Part shown: positions 31,573 to 43,867 of the stretch, one piece after another | Layout of the letters: the number at the start of each line of letters is the position of its first letter | How positions within the stretch are numbered: position 1 is the stretch's first letter | DNA from: Stenocarpella maydis | Taxonomy: Eukaryota > Ascomycota > Sordariomycetes > Diaporthales > Diaporthaceae | Direction of reading: 5' to 3' | NCBI GenBank assembly: GCA_002270565.1 | Contig: NQMI01000016.1 | Span: 62,001 to 126,000, forward strand | Length of the DNA: 64,000 bases | Position numbers and translations under genes: made by a program | Notes under the pieces: generated by a model | What the model saw: only the letters and a program-made list of their open reading frames with translations | What the model was told of the DNA's origin: nothing | Databases searched by the model: none

Positions 31573-34454
31573 TCAAACGATGCTGATGCGCTCGACTCGT
31601 TCCTCCATATCCCTCCACTGCTGCTCACTCGGCGAAACGCCAAGATATGCCTCGCCCATAAACTTCCAGCCCGTCATGCCCTTCATCTCGCCATGTAGTT
31701 CGTGTAGCTGCTTTTCCAGCAAGAGCCTGGCCTTGCTGGTCAGAGTCTTCTTCAGGCAGTCCTGCAGTTTCTCAACTCGCCTCTGCGCCATAGCCGCTTC
31801 CTCTGCGAAGACATATGGGACCCTCCCGTCCGCAACCAGCATGACGACGTCCCCCGCCTGCACGCTGATAGGACCCAGCCCAACCTGGCCGTCTGACGTG
31901 ACGAATATATCCATCCAGTTGCCCGCGGGAACCACGTAGCCCACAAAGCCAGTCGAAATCGGCGACGCCACTACCCACTCCCCGGCGTCATCATGCTGAT
32001 CCGTGCTCCGCCGTACTATGTCCGGCCAGGGCGCGTTAGGGAACACCGCTCTCAGCCGCTCGTAAGCCGCAATGAGTCTCGCCTGGCCGTGCGCTGCGTT
32101 CATCCAGGGGGCCATGAGATGGGTTACTCGCGTGCGAGCCCGGCTGCACATCTTCAGGGCCTCGGAGACCCTCTCGGCCATGTAGCTGCAAAACTGGGCG
32201 ACGAGGTCCTCTGTGTTTGACGGCTGTACCGGCCTCCCCTTCCACCTCCCGCCCACGAGTGCGCTGGCAAGGGCCGCAACGCTATCGCCGCTGCCCAACC
32301 GGCGCGGGACCACCTCGGCAACCCACTCGACAAATTTGATCATATCAAGTGCGTCGCAACCCAGCATATATGACGCTGTGATGTGGTCACTAATGGTTGC
32401 CAGTCGGACAGCGGACGCGAAGAGGGTCGTCCCGTCGTGAGAAATCCGGGCCCTTGGGTGCTGCTCGAATATGCCATCCACCATCGGGGAAAGACTGTCA
32501 GCTTCAATGGCCACGCCAGGCTCCGCCATGGGCCATGTTCGCGTAGTCGCCGTCATCAAGGGGAGCGGCACCCAAGACGGGACACTGGTGCGAGCCCGCT
32601 GGAAGGGGCTCCATTCCCTAGTGTATAGATCGCCGAAGGTGGCTACGCACCCGAAGAGGCTGCCTATACCGTGTGGCTGCGAGAGCAGACAGGCAGCCAG
32701 GTTGTAAAATACCTCTGATTCATTTGCCTTGTAATTCGTGTGAAGGACGGGCCAGAGGCGCTTTGATGAGGAATCGGGGACTCGCGGCAAATCGGAGCTG
32801 TCCTCCTGTGTGGGCGGTTCGAGCTGAAGACCTTGGTCTATTCTCAGTGTCTCGGGCTGGACGAGCGAGAGTGCAGCGTAGATGTAGTCCCGCGGATCTG
32901 ATGCTCGTCGATTCTTGCATATGAGCAGCCAATGCTCTAAGGTCCATAGACCGCCGTCTCGAAAAAAGTCGCGATGCTCAATTGTTTTGTACAAATCCAC
33001 AATGGAGGTGCCGAACACAGACAGCAACCGGTTGCAAGAGCCTCTCAACGACGCCAGGGCCAAGGTGGAAGCATCATCGCCATCAGCCATGGCTGTCACG
33101 GCTGCCTGGAGCTTGTGTAGCGCCAAAAGAACAACATCAGCATCCAAGCAGCATCCTCCGTGCATGAAAACAATGCGTCGCGCCAGGCAAGCTTCCTGGA
33201 GCACCCAAAGGCGCCGGAACCAGCGTCGGCCAAAGACGTATGCGGCAGCTAAGACCATCGATAGTATGTTCCCTTTGGTGGAAAGTGATCCTCCTCTGGG
33301 GACTTTCTCCGGCAGTACCTTGGGGTGTGAAGTCGCGCCGCCGGATCTGATGGAGCCATGCGCTGACGAAGAAGTGATATGAGGAGCTGGGAGTGCGGAT
33401 TCGCGAAGCTCACACGAAGTCATCGTCCCCCTGGATTCGACTCGAGCCGGCTCGATAGGCCCGGACAGGGAGGATTGTGGAATAATTCCGCCACCGTCAG
33501 TACATACAGGCGATCTGGCGGGAGGAGACGGAGGGGCGCCGGGAAGAAGAAGTGGTGGTTGTGGAGGTGGTGGAGGTGGAGGTCGAGAGGTGTGCGTTTC
33601 ATCGTGCGCTACTCCCTCGATCAAATTGTTCAATCTAGCCAGGCCAGGAGAAAGAACGGTCGGACATTGCCCGAGCCAAACCAGCACCTCCCCTGCGCCA
33701 CGATATACTTGGCCCATCATCTGGACCTGAGATGCGCGCTCTTCGAGGTCGAGCTGGTTGATACACACGGCATCGATCCAGTAGTCTCCCGGTCGACTCC
33801 GCCGCAGTTGGAGCAAGGCGTCATAAAGATTGGGGAGGACACGAAATTGTTGCCCATTGAGAATGATGGTGCGAGTCTGGCCTGTGAGCTGCTTCTTCTC
33901 CCTGCGAGAAGCAGCAGTCAAACGTTCCGAGTTGTGATAAACTTGCGCAGCATCCAGCCTCTGTTCCATTCTTGCTGATGATTCACCCTTGAGACGTCCT
34001 TTGAGCTGGTGATACATGACAAAAGAGATCGCACGTAGACCTTCTTTCACGCAATAGACCGCAAGCCTCGCCCATGACTTATCTTTGACCCACGAGTAAG
34101 ATACGGCCGTATAGTCTGGCTCGTCGTCCAACTCGACTGTGCGCAAGGTGCAACGTATCACGTCGGATTCCGCGTCCTCCTCGATGCTGAGTACTCTGAT
34201 GGAGGAGGGCGTGGGAAGTCCGGCATACCGAAATTCGTCCGCTGTGAGTGCCTAGCCGCTGGATGCATGAGCCATAGCACTCTAGTTGCTGTAGTTGAGT
34301 CAATGGGTCAAGCACACACCGCAATGGTTTCTTTGGGTCTCCTCAGGAACTTCTTGTCTGCCCACTGTTTCCTCAATACGAGCCCCAATTTCGCGGCCTG
34401 CCTGCGCGCGCTCCTCCCCACAAGCCCGGCCAAGGCTCGCTTATTGATGGGCAT
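31573..34454 (-). CDS. HET-domain protein (heterokaryon incompatibility family), 937 aa
   Basis: Exon 2 (31573-34251) carries the HET domain (PF06985): FRYAGLPTP, AVSYSW (about 94-99), VLPNLYDALLQLR, YWIDAVCINQ, ERASQVQMMGQVYRGAGEVL, RRLWVLQEACLARRIVFMHG (about 391-410) and DPRDYIYAALSL. Exon 1 (34320-34454) is joined by a 68-bp intron 34252-34319 (GTGTGT..GCTAG) and gives a basic helical N-terminus (RRQAAKLGLVLRKQWADKKF). This join is plausible but unproven. A roughly 110-residue Pro/Ser-rich stretch (PPPPPPPQPPLLLP onward, about 268-375) interrupts the HET core. The C-terminal 450 residues follow the usual pattern of HET proteins, ending with AGDVVMLVADGRVPYVF and GEAYLG. HET proteins trigger cell death after fusion of unlike strains. 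Trigger and partner are unknown here. Confidence 0.88.
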
Positions 34455-35549
34455 CTTGATCTCGGAGACCGAACATGGTGTTTGTTGGCTTCGAGCGACA
34501 TGGTGCGGGCGGCGAGCTACTATATTCTTGGCACCCCATGTGTTCGCTGTCCGACATCCCAAGGGGGGGGGGTGGTCGCGTGGCATACCTACGGCAGGGT
34601 GGCAAAGGCGGGGCAGGGGGCGCTACGGCATAGGGCTTACGGTTGAAGCGTAGTATACATTTGCTATTTGTCCGGAATAATTCATGAAGGGAACTTGTCC
34701 TACCACGCTACCACAACGATTCGGAATATCAAATACTGATTGGTCACCAAATGTGCTGTTCGTCCAGAATACATAACTAGGTGATCTGCTCGTGGTAGTT
34801 GTGGCGCTGTAGGCTTGCTCTCGGTGAGGGCTTGTTTTGTAAGCTTGTGAGGGCGTATCTGTATGTATATGTGTGGGTGTGCATTAGGTACTCAAGTAGG
34901 TACATATGTATATTAAAGGGCAGGCAGCGAGGGCTTCGCTCATCCTCAAGGTATATTTGTACGGGCAAGGCCACATTTCTTTCGGCTATATGCATATTGG
35001 TAGCGTTACCTGATGATACTCACTGTGGTTTGATCCGATAGCGCACAAATCTTTCAGTATGTATGTGTGAGTGTTGTTTAAGAAAGGGGGGCGGGGGAGG
35101 TATGGGAATGGGGTTCACAGGTAGAATCACTGCAGGACACCAAATTCCTGTCGCAACTGAAGATCCCTACTTCCATCCAGCGCTGGCCTCACTCAACACC
35201 GAATCCTCTGCAAAGCCCAAAATGGTTTCCTCAGCTTGCTTTAGCAGCATGGCTTGGCTTGAGCCGTGACCCCAGGGCTCCGTAGCCTATACTAGGGTCA
35301 AAGTAGCATTGTAGCCACCACCACCGGGTCCTGCAGCAATGAAGCTCGCCGCAGTATGTTTCCAGTTCAGATCAATATCAGCGGGATCACGTCTGGTACC
35401 TTCTGAGGTGCTCGAGCAGGAATTATGATGACACAGCATAACAGTTTAGTCCCGTCATTGGCGGAATAAACTCTGGACGATTGGCGACCGTTTCTTCCCC
35501 GACCACAAGTTCCTAGGTTCGTTGCCAAGTTGCTAGTCTGTTGGGTCCT
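34455..35549. other. No gene recognised
   Basis: Contains a run of nine to ten G near 34563 and a GTATGTATATGTGTGGGTGTG microsatellite-like patch near 34860. The first few hundred bases are probably the HET promoter. No gene seen. Confidence 0.4.
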
Positions 35550-37033
35550 TCAATTGCTGACAGCCGTGACACTCGAGTTTCTCAGATGGGTATCTCCAGC
35601 GAAGGCGCCCACCTGTACCCAAGCTGATCCGCTGGGCAGGCTGTACTGAGTCTCGAAGCCGGTACGTGCCACCTCTCCAACCTGGGTTAGCGACCCGTTC
35701 GAGGCACCTGCATACACTGCCCACTTGGTTGTCCTGGTGTCCCCGTTCCAGCTGGCCCACCCCTTCTCCCCCATGGCCGTTGTATTTGGACCGTACTCTG
35801 CTGGCGTGGCATCCCAGGCGAGCCGATAGGCGCGATACGAGGCTGCACCGGAGATGCTCATGCGGACGTCGCCCTCGGGGCCGAACTCCTTGATAGAGTC
35901 CACGTTGCCGTAGCCGAGGAGCACGTTTCCGTTAGAACAGACCTCGTATGAACCCTGCGACGTCGTGGCGATCTCGTCTTGCGGGTCGATGTAGAGCTTC
36001 AAGAGTGTGACATTGCGGTGCTTGAGGTCTAGGTAAAGAAGAAGGCCGTTGGAAGGCAGATCACCAGAGTCATTCATATCATTGAACATGTGCAGCACGA
36101 GGGAGTCCGAGGTCTCGTTCTCCACCCGGACGTGATGTTGCCAAGACTGCTACCTGGTTAGGCCCGTTCCAAAGTTACTAACTAAGCGCAGGAGTCGAGA
36201 GGACTTACAAAGTTGGCCGCCGACGGCAGGGCGAAATCACCCCCAGTTGATCCTTCAAGGAACCATTGCAGTTGCCCCTTTGAATCTATAGCATATGAAG
36301 TCCAGGTGTGTCGGGAGTTGGCAAGGTAGCCATCGTTTAAGGTTGTCACCGAGTTCATGTGGAACCAATCGAAAGGGTTAGACTGTGATGACCCAGAAGA
36401 CCCTAGAGCTAGTTTGGTAGAATTAATGGGGATGCCTGCTTTGACTGGGCTCCACATGAATAAGATCTCATTGGTCTTGATGTCGATTTCCATGAACATG
36501 GTGTCGTACACCCATCCATCTCGTGGCCCTCCCACAGGCGTTAAGTCAGCGTTCGTAACGTTGATAGCAGTACAAAGAATGGTACCGCGAGTGGTCACCA
36601 ACGACTCGTGCAGGTCGAGAGCAGTGCAGCCCTCTGTAAAGCCCGTGGTTGTCGTAAGGTGTATGTCGGGGCAGATTGTGTATATCTGAGTGTAGTTTGT
36701 GTCGAGAATGTTGACTTGGCCGTTACCATGTCCCAGGTTGCTCCCATTCCCGATCCAGTAAGTTAATACCGGCATGCCATCCAAAGTTTGGACGAAAAGA
36801 TTGGTGGTATGGGCCTTAGGTCCGTTCCACACGAGATCTCCAGAGTCAGTCATGATGACCGGTCCATCGTTCTGAGTAGTGATGAGCAAAACCCCGTCAG
36901 CCAGCGCTGCTCCAGACTTGTTGACTGACAACACTTGGGGATGGAAGTCAGGGGCGCTGACAAAGGTCTGAGAAGCGCTCTGAGAAGACTGCTGCGCCGA
37001 GCAAAGGGCAGCGAAGAATAGCAAAGACAACAT
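35550..37033 (-). CDS. Secreted arylsulfotransferase-like protein (473 aa)
   Basis: Exons 36209-37033 and 35550-36146 join in phase 0 across a 62-bp intron (GTAAGT..GCAG). The ATG at 37033 starts a perfect signal peptide (MLSLLFFAALCSAQ); a start at 37138 would bury it. The body is the beta-propeller of fungal ASST-like proteins (PF14269): SAPDFHPQVLSVNKSG, ALADGVLLITTQ, GPVIMTDSGDLVW, FHMNSVTTLNDGYLANSRH, QLQWFLEG, LHMFNDMND and GSYEVCSNGNVLLGYGNVDS. NxS/T sites are frequent, fitting secretion. Bacterial relatives transfer sulfate between phenols; activity of the fungal group has not been shown, so the name describes the fold. Intact. Confidence 0.88.
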
Positions 37034-37559
37034 AGCGAGTGACGTTATGTTAAAAGGAATGTGTTCGAACGGGAACAACAGACGACAAAGGGGTGCCTCA
37101 AGAAAGGTTGGCCTGAGAGAATCAGAAGGATTCTTCATGTTCCCTCTTATCTCTGGACATTTATTGCGCCACTCTTAAGCTGTAGTATTAGATCTCCCGC
37201 CACAGGTGAGTGGGTGGTGGGTAGGGTTATCCAAGTGCCGGTAGCCGATCACAACATTTCGCTCAATTCAAATGGGGATTTCTCGCCAAGGGTCGTGCCA
37301 GTTAACACGTGGAGCTCCTGAGAAAGCATTGGCATCTTGATGCGCACGACTATCTAGAGTAGCAATGTGCCACTATTATGTCGTATTAGCTTGCCCACAG
37401 AATGTGACGAGGTTCGTCCAATTACCGATCAAAACATTTCGACCCTTTCGAGTGGTTATGACTCGTGATGGGCCGCATAAGTTGGCAAGTTGAACTCCTA
37501 AAACCATGACGAGGTGCCCTCATGTTGGATTACGTACACAGTTGGCTGTGGTCAGCACA
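37034..37559. other. Promoter side of the arylsulfotransferase-like gene
   Basis: A partial direct repeat is visible: GATCACAACATTTCG (37249) and GATCAAAACATTTCG (37425), each followed about 40 bp later by CAAGGGTCGTGCCAGTTAACACG or GTGATGGGCCGCATAAGTTGGCA-like words. No gene. Confidence 0.4.
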
Positions 37560-37890
37560 AAGAGAACATATACATTAGGATACTGTAGCTTAAGGTATAC
37601 TTCAAATAAAGGTAAAAAGAGATTATTAAGGGTATATAATAGGTAATTATAATAATAATTAATAATTATTTATAAATAAGTCCTTTTAATTAATTATATC
37701 ACTTAAAGTATGGTAATTATTAGATTATATATATAATTAGATAACTACTAACTATATTTAATGATATAAAAGAAATATTACATAAGATACTGTAACTTAT
37801 AGCAAACTACGAAGTACTTTCTGTAATTTATAATAATATATTAAATACAGCATTCTATGACCTATTGCAATATCTCAGATCGCTAAGAGA
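37560..37890. repeat. AT-rich tract, RIP-like
   Basis: Nearly pure A/T with repeated TAATTATTA words. No element recognisable. Confidence 0.6.
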
Positions 37891-38391
37891 TTACATGCAT
37901 CATGACGCGTACGACCTACCAATGGAGGCTGTGTTGCCGCGTTGGCTTCCCTCTCTGGCCGGAAATTGCTACCGACTGGCAGTGTTCTAGGCTAAGCCCA
38001 ATTTGTCGACCAGGGCCGAGCTGCTAGCGACTGTGGATGAGCAGGTCCCCCCATCGGAAAACCAGAGCATCACGGCCGGGTGTACGGCACGCCGAATGGG
38101 GCACGCACACTCGATTTGAGAGATGCCACTTTTGGGGCCTGGCGAGCGACCATGTCGAAGTGGAGCGAAGAATCAGAGACAGTCGGATCACCAGGACTTG
38201 AGCATCTTGGATATTCATACTGGAAGCCTATGCCGACGTGACGGCACTAGGCTTTTCATGAATTTTCTACGCAAGACACTCTTGCTTCATCCTTTGGCAA
38301 CATCTTTTCCTCCGTATTATTAAGCCGTTGGCCAAAACTATTATCCGGCGCTTTCCGGGCTGTAGGACAAGCGTTAGCTCGGTCTCTGGGC
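37891..38391. other. No gene recognised
   Basis: Short frames on both strands without motifs. Confidence 0.35.
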
Positions 38392-38421
38392 TTGGGGGGG
38401 GGGGGTTGGGGGGGGGGAGGA
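38392..38421 (+). repeat. Long G tracts, G-quadruplex candidate
   Basis: Two runs of ten or more G separated by TT, followed by GAGGAGAGGGG. Such a tract can fold into a quadruplex and is a typical assembly weak spot. Confidence 0.6.
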
Positions 38422-38470
38422 GAGGGGTGGGAGGCAGGATGGTTTAGCACAAGACTCGAGATTGACATAC

Positions 38471-38764
38471 CTCTTGTCTTTCTGGCGGGCACTCCTTGAC
38501 GAAGCATCTCATCGGTTGCCTCTAGGGACCGCCCGGCCGACTCAGGAAAGAAAAAATAGGCCCAGACGACGGCGATTACTGCAAAGGACCCATAGATGAA
38601 GCCCACCTTAGCCCCTAGGTTGCAGTAGCCCGCGTCGATGAGATACTACGGAACTGTGGATTAAGTGACAAAGTTGGTCAGATTCTCAACAGACCAAGCT
38701 ACCATTGCGGTCTTGTCTCGCAGCTTCAACGAATGAATTTCGGCCGCTGAAAGCGCGGCACTGT
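38471..38764 (-). pseudogene. C-terminal relic of an MFS sugar transporter
   Basis: The minus strand reads EIHSLKLRDKTAMVAWSVEN, then after stops at about 38668 and 38650, GYCNLGAKVGFIYGSFAVIA, VVWAYFFFPESAGRSLEATD and GVPARKTR. This is the last two helices and the PESAGRS motif of fungal maltose/hexose-type MFS transporters. A GTATGT donor follows KTR, but no next exon was recognised. The rest of the gene (over 400 residues) is missing. Confidence 0.75.
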
Positions 38765-39210
38765 CGAGGTGTCAGTATGCAAGTTTTGAGAAAACAGGGG
38801 CAATTACCAGAAGCCTTACTAGGTATAGGAAAAAGCTAGGTATGACAATGAGAAATCTGGGTACGTGAACGCTGCCCCCCTAAAAAGCTCACCCAGCTTA
38901 ACCTCCAGGGCTGTCACTTAAAGATGTAACCGTCACCGTTTGTATATCTTCAATGTTGGATACCTTCCAAGTCACACCCCCTGCTGCTGGTTTTCAGACA
39001 CCAATCCTATGATTGTCGAAAATCAAAAGTCGGCTGACTTCAGTGACCGCCTTGCCAACGCTTTATACCAACTGCTTCATAAGCAAATCTTGCTCAACGA
39101 ACCCAAGTGCCCCCCCCTCCACCCCCAATCTTGCACTCTCTCCAAGCTCTTTACCGTATTCTCTTCCATTGTCGATCAACCTACCGACTACCGTCTCATT
39201 TCAAGTCAAA
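38765..39210. other. Probable promoter of the 39.2-kb gene
   Basis: Pyrimidine-rich stretch CCCCCCTCCACCCCC near 39110 and a CTCTCC-rich leader lead to the ATG at 39211, as often in highly expressed fungal genes. No gene seen. Confidence 0.35.
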
Positions 39211-40425
39211 ATGGGCATGCTCCACGTTCTCGGCATGATATCCGGTATCATCGGCTTCTGGAACTTCGGTGAAGACATGTTTCCTGTGCATGGCGATGGC
39301 GGCCACGGCCGCTCCAACTACAAGATCTTCGTCGGTATCAACGGTGCTGCGAACCCAGGCGACTGCGGCGAGTGCTGCCTCACGGACGCTGGTGGAAAGC
39401 TTAGCTATGCCAAGGTGTACAACAGGCATGGGACGGGCATCGGACATGGCGGCATGTTTCCTAGCCTGGAGTCCGGCTCGGACGAGGTATGTTTACCTGA
39501 AGCTGGTGGCATTTTGTAGGGCTTTGAGCTATCATGAGCCCCGAGCCTTTTCGTGCTTCTGACTATGAGCTTCTTAGACCATCACTGTGCCGCAGACCAT
39601 TCCTCAGCAGGCGGTCACCATCAAGCTCTTTGCGGACACAGACGCTGTTTGTATCGCAGCGATTGCCGCCACGATGCACGACGGCACTCACTGGGGCTTG
39701 GTCGGCGACTGGGGCATGATCTGCGGGCTTGACTGGTACTACAGCGGCATCACGGTTCGGACCTCTGGTGGCATCGTGCTATCAACAACGGACCTTGGCT
39801 GACATTTTAGAAAGCAACCTCAATGGGATGGGTAGGATTGACCGACACTGGAGTACATACCACGACCCCTTTCAGCTAACCACATGTGCCCTGCTATAGC
39901 AACAGCCCCATGTGCACCTGGCTGGACAAGGATCACTCCAATGGCATCAAGGCTGGCGGCATGGACATCTACTGGCCCGGCTTCACCAACACCTTCCTCC
40001 CGGATGACGGCGGCGTATCAAGGTGTCGCGACAGCTTCGGGGCGTGGGACGAGGAGGGCGGCAGCTCGGTCATCAGCCCTGCCATTGGTAGACAACAACA
40101 ACAGGTCGCAAACGGTAACCGTAGCGGCAAAGCCCGCCACAGCCGCGAGCCCAACAACGACCGCCGCCTCGTCGTCAGCTCCCTGCCTGCCCACAGCGCC
40201 GACAAGCTCTGCCAGCACCCCAATTCCCGTGACCCCCACTTTGTCTCTCTCACGGAGGGCACGTACTGCAACATGGAGACCAGGGAGGTCCTTCCCCTCT
40301 GCCCAGACGGCCCGAGGACGGGCTGCTTTGACCTTGACCCAGAGATCACCGTGAACCGCTCTTCGGCGGCCGGGGGTGGCGGGGGTGTTGGTTCGGCCGA
40401 TGCGAGCCACATTATCTACTGGTAG
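39211..40425 (+). CDS. Conserved fungal protein of unknown function, three or more exons
   Basis: Exon 1 is 39211-39486 (MGMLHVLGMISGIIGFWNFG) and intron 39487-39577 (GTATGT..CTTAG) leads in phase to exon 2 (TITVPQTIPQQAVTIKLFAD, IAATMHDGTHWGLVGDWG, GLDWYYSGI), which ends near 39760. Exon 3 starts at 39900 after ..GCTATAG (SPMCTWLDKDHSNGIKAGGM) and runs to the stop at 40425, with EGTYCNMETREVLPLC and TGCFDLD. The donor between exons 2 and 3 could not be fixed: the phase needs two carried bases, and no strong GT fits. The N-terminal helix could be a signal or membrane anchor. The family is common in Hypocreales and Sordariales with repeated Cys and aromatic residues. No function is known. Confidence 0.7.
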
Positions 40426-40953
40426 GCGGGATAAGGGAGAAATGATAGGCCTCGGGGAGGGGAATACGGTTAGTCATGAGTTGGCCACGGCAAAGAAGTC
40501 ATGCGAGCTTTGTGACCGACCCGTGGAAGGCTATGAGCATGTAAAGACGTCAACTGGTGTTGGGTTACCGCATCTGAAACAAACAGCTCGTTTGTCCCGA
40601 ATTAAAGTATGGGCAACGATAATGAGATCAATTCAATTTAGCAACCGTCACAATTACCTCTTCAGGTTAGGGACCACATGGTGGCGTGTCCTTACGTGTG
40701 CGAGTGCTGATGTTATTGACTCCTTGAACGTCTAGTCACCATATATGCTGCCAAATGGTCCAGCTGATATCTTCAGCATCTCAACCAATTTTTAGTCGAC
40801 CCATTCTAACTCGTAGTTACTTTTGCTTGTAAGGGATAGTGTGCTGTTCGTCTCAACGGTCTCAGGCATGTGCAAACGGACGCGGATCTGTTGGCACCTG
40901 CGCTTCAATGCTATCCCTTGATCCACGACGTGTTCATTACCAGGCCAAGGTAA
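40426..40953. other. No gene recognised
   Basis: Short frames, none convincing. Confidence 0.35.
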
Positions 40954-42764
40954 TTGATCTCGCTCAGGCCAAAGGATCTCCGGGGACAGGCCGTCTGTGG
41001 ATCTCATTATTACTCCTCATGCTATTACGTCGTCTTACTTCGTTTGGTGCAACAGTCCTGCACAGCGAAGCCCACCTTTGGCTGGGACCGCCCTGCTTTA
41101 TCTTTCGTCAACAAAAATGCCGAGGTGCGCCTCTCAGAGCCATCAAAACAGCGAGATTAGCTGACTTTAACTCATAAGTAACAGACGTGCCAAGATCCAA
41201 GTCGAGTACGCGTCGACTGAGTACGGTCCATGCTGGAGGCTTACAGCTCATTCCGGAGCAGGCCCGGGTCGTCGAACTCGCCGCGAGCGGCCGCAACATA
41301 TTCTATACGGGGTCGGCGGGATGCGGCAAATCGACTGTCCTACGCGCCATAGTGGAAAGGTTGACCAGCATGGGCAAGCGCGTTCATGTGGTCGCTCCGA
41401 CTGGCCGGGCCGCCCTCGCCATCAACGGGACCACCACGTGGAGTTTCGCCGGGTGGACCCCTAATTCACACAAGGTCAGAATAGAGAATCTGGAGGCAAT
41501 GTCAAAGAATAATAGAACCGTGAGAACGAGGCTGGAACAGACACATGTGCTCATCATCGACGAGATCAGCATGGTGGAGAACCTGCACTTCGAGCGCTTG
41601 AACAAGGTCATGAAGGCAGCGCGGCACAAGAAAGAGCATCCTGCCGAGCAGTACCCATTTGGCGGTGTCCAACTCATAGTTACGGGTGACTTTGCGCAAC
41701 TCCCACCTGTGAAGCCATTCAGGCACTGTATAGAATGTGGGGGCGAAATGCTAAAGAAGGACCTTAAGGATGAGGACCGAGAAGAGCGAGAGGACGCATA
41801 CCACTGCGGTCGATGCAGCATCACGCACCGTGACAGCGACAAGTGGGCTTTCCAGAGCAAGGCATGGGAGGAGTGTAACTTTGCGTATGTATACCTCGAT
41901 ACCATCCACCGGCAGCGCGATTCAAAGTTCATCTCTCTACTGAACAAATGTCGACTAGGCGAGGCATTCAGCCCGAAAGAAGTCAAGCTCCTGATGGATC
42001 ACAAGGCAAAAACTACAGGCGCTGTTGAGCTACACTCGACGCGGGAGGAAGTTCGAATTGTGAACGAGACAAGCTTCCGAAAATTGGCTGCAAAGTCATA
42101 TAGATTCCAGTGCCGTGACAGCTTTTTCTGGAACACGAAGATCTATCCACACCTCGCGTCAAGAGACAAGAGACATGTTGATGGGTCCCTTATGGCCCTC
42201 GACGAACACTCTATGGACCGCGTGCTGGAGCTCAAGTCCAGAATGCCGGTCGTGCTTCTGGTCAACCTCGACCTGGTCAACGGACTGTGCAACGGCAGCC
42301 AGGGCGTCATCGTTGGATGGACATCACTTGGAAAAACAAAGCAATTCTCTAGCTCCGATGAACGCGCGGAACTCAAGGAGAGGGAGATAGCAGAATTCGA
42401 GAAAGCCGCCCCCGAGCCTGTCTGGCCTATAGTCCGCTTCAGCAACGGAATCGAGCGCACTATCCGCGCCGAGTGCCAAGTCAACGAGCTGGGTGACGAC
42501 AAGCCCTACTCGCTGCTTTGCCGCACGCAGATACCCCTCACGCCAGCGTGGGCCATCAGCATCCACAGGGCGCAAGGAATGACGCTCGACAAGGTCAAGG
42601 TGGATCTTTCAAAGGCGTTTGCGGACGGTCAGGTCTATGTTGCGCTGTCACGCGCCACCAGCCTGCGGGGTCTCGAGGTCAAGGGCAATGCCAAAGGGCT
42701 GGATGTTGGTGTTGGGGGAAACAAGGAGGTTAGGCTGTTTTATAAGAACAAGTTTGGGCGATAG
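40954..42764 (+). CDS. PIF1-family DNA helicase, 5' end unclear
   Basis: The frame from 41187 to the stop at 42764 encodes the helicase core: motif I TGSAGCGKST, motif Ia VVAPTGRAA, motif II IIDEISMV, motif III VTGDFAQLPPV, TIHRQRD, then VMLLVNLD-like PVVLLVNLDLVNGLCNGSQG, LTPAWAISIHRAQGMTLDKV and QVYVALSRATSLRGL (motifs V-VI). A small Cys-rich insert (CIECGG..CGRC) follows motif III. PIF1 unwinds DNA ahead of forks and at telomeres and G4s; fungi often carry several extra copies. No ATG precedes motif I in this frame. A frame from 40954-41160 with TAKPTFGWDRPALSFV and RLSEPSK resembles PIF1 N-terminal sequence but is in another phase, with no GT donor between. Hence a frameshift or a missed 5' exon. 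Confidence 0.8.
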
Positions 42765-42789
42765 TTCGCGGGAGACCCATATGGACTAG

Positions 42790-43160
42790 CAAGAACTCAG
42801 TTAAAGAAATAATATAGAACATTCAAAGAGCTTAAATCAAATAGTACAGCCCAGGAGGGCAAACTAGCCAGCCCTAGGGCCAGTTAACGTACGCCCACCC
42901 AGCTTTTTACAAGCACCCACCCAGAGTCTAGAGATATAAAAAGCTAAGTATACAGCCTTATATAAAATCTTATACCATTTATGAAAAATTTCTATATGCC
43001 TACCTAAAACCCTTGTAATGGCTCTTTAATATTTCTGCTATATAAATTAATTTCTATGGGGAGCTTAATATAATTGAACAAGTAAATATATTCTTGAAGG
43101 CGCTTATGTAGAGCTACCTTTTCCCATTAAAAGTAGTTGAACAAAACTAATATTACTAGC
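42790..43160. repeat. AT-rich tract with a CACCCAGCTTTTT motif
   Basis: Mostly A/T. At 42888-42910 it contains ACGCCCACCCAGCTTTTTAC, very like the left terminus of the MITE at 62497 (CACGCACCCAGCTTTTT). It may be a decayed relative; no second end was found. Confidence 0.45.
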
Positions 43161-43202
43161 TAGGTCCTTTCCCTCCTTCCTTCGACTTTCAATTGACCAT
43201 AA

Positions 43203-43867
43203 TTACGCTTCAGGCAAAGGGTCATATTTTTCCGGAGATCCATGGACCTCCCTCCGGTGATCCTGTCTCCTGACCCAGGCGTCAGGGGTATCAAAAGTTA
43301 TATCGCACTGGTCACATTTCTGGGGAACCTAGTCATAAAAGCGGTAATTTTAGCATGCCATAGATACAAAAACATTATAGCTATCGTTGGTTTGCAAGTG
43401 ATTACCTGATGCCTTGCCTTTAGTTCTTCTGGCTGGAAGTTTACCTCCTCTGACTGCACCAGGAACAGGCCAAACTTGCCCTCAGAAGGGTGTGCTTCAA
43501 TTTTCTTGTCACCAAATCCCAGAATTTCCTTGCGTAGGGCCTCGAATTCAGCTGGTGGGTGTGGTGGTAGGTCGGTATCGAGGTTAATCTCGCGATGTGC
43601 ATATACCATAACCCAGGTATACGCGACATAGGCAACGGTTGAGCTATTCTTGGCCTTCCTTTGTGGAATAATGACGCGCGACATTTTCTTTGGATCGGCC
43701 TCGGAACCTAATTTGCAGTGTAGGAGGACCGATATAGCATCCTTATCCGGGTGGTCCTGTATGAAAGGTGATTCCCCGTAGGTCTCGTCCACCCCGTTTG
43801 CGGCGAGAAAGGCGTCCAGTGTGGATACCGACACTCTGAAACCACGAAGCAGTGTAACTGCAACCAT
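43203..43867 (-). CDS. Conserved fungal protein with C-terminal zinc-finger-like motif (195 aa)
   Basis: Exon 1 is 43406-43867 (154 codons) starting MVAVTLLRGFRVSVSTLDAF, and exon 2 is 43203-43328. The 77-bp intron has donor GTAATC and acceptor ACTAG, phase 0. The body has words of a known fungal orphan family: ESPFIQDHPDKDAISVLLHC, YVAYTWVMVYAHREINL and EALRKEILGFG. Exon 2 adds CDQCDITFDTPDAW and RRQDHRREVHG, a C2H2-like Cx2C..Hx4H arrangement. This may bind zinc. No role is known. Splicing is needed to acquire the finger, which supports the model. Confidence 0.75.

Noticed and set aside
34308..34586. Separate 92-aa minus-strand gene upstream of HET
   Set aside because: Its C-terminal 45 codons join in phase to the HET frame through a plausible 68-bp intron, so I treat it as HET exon 1.
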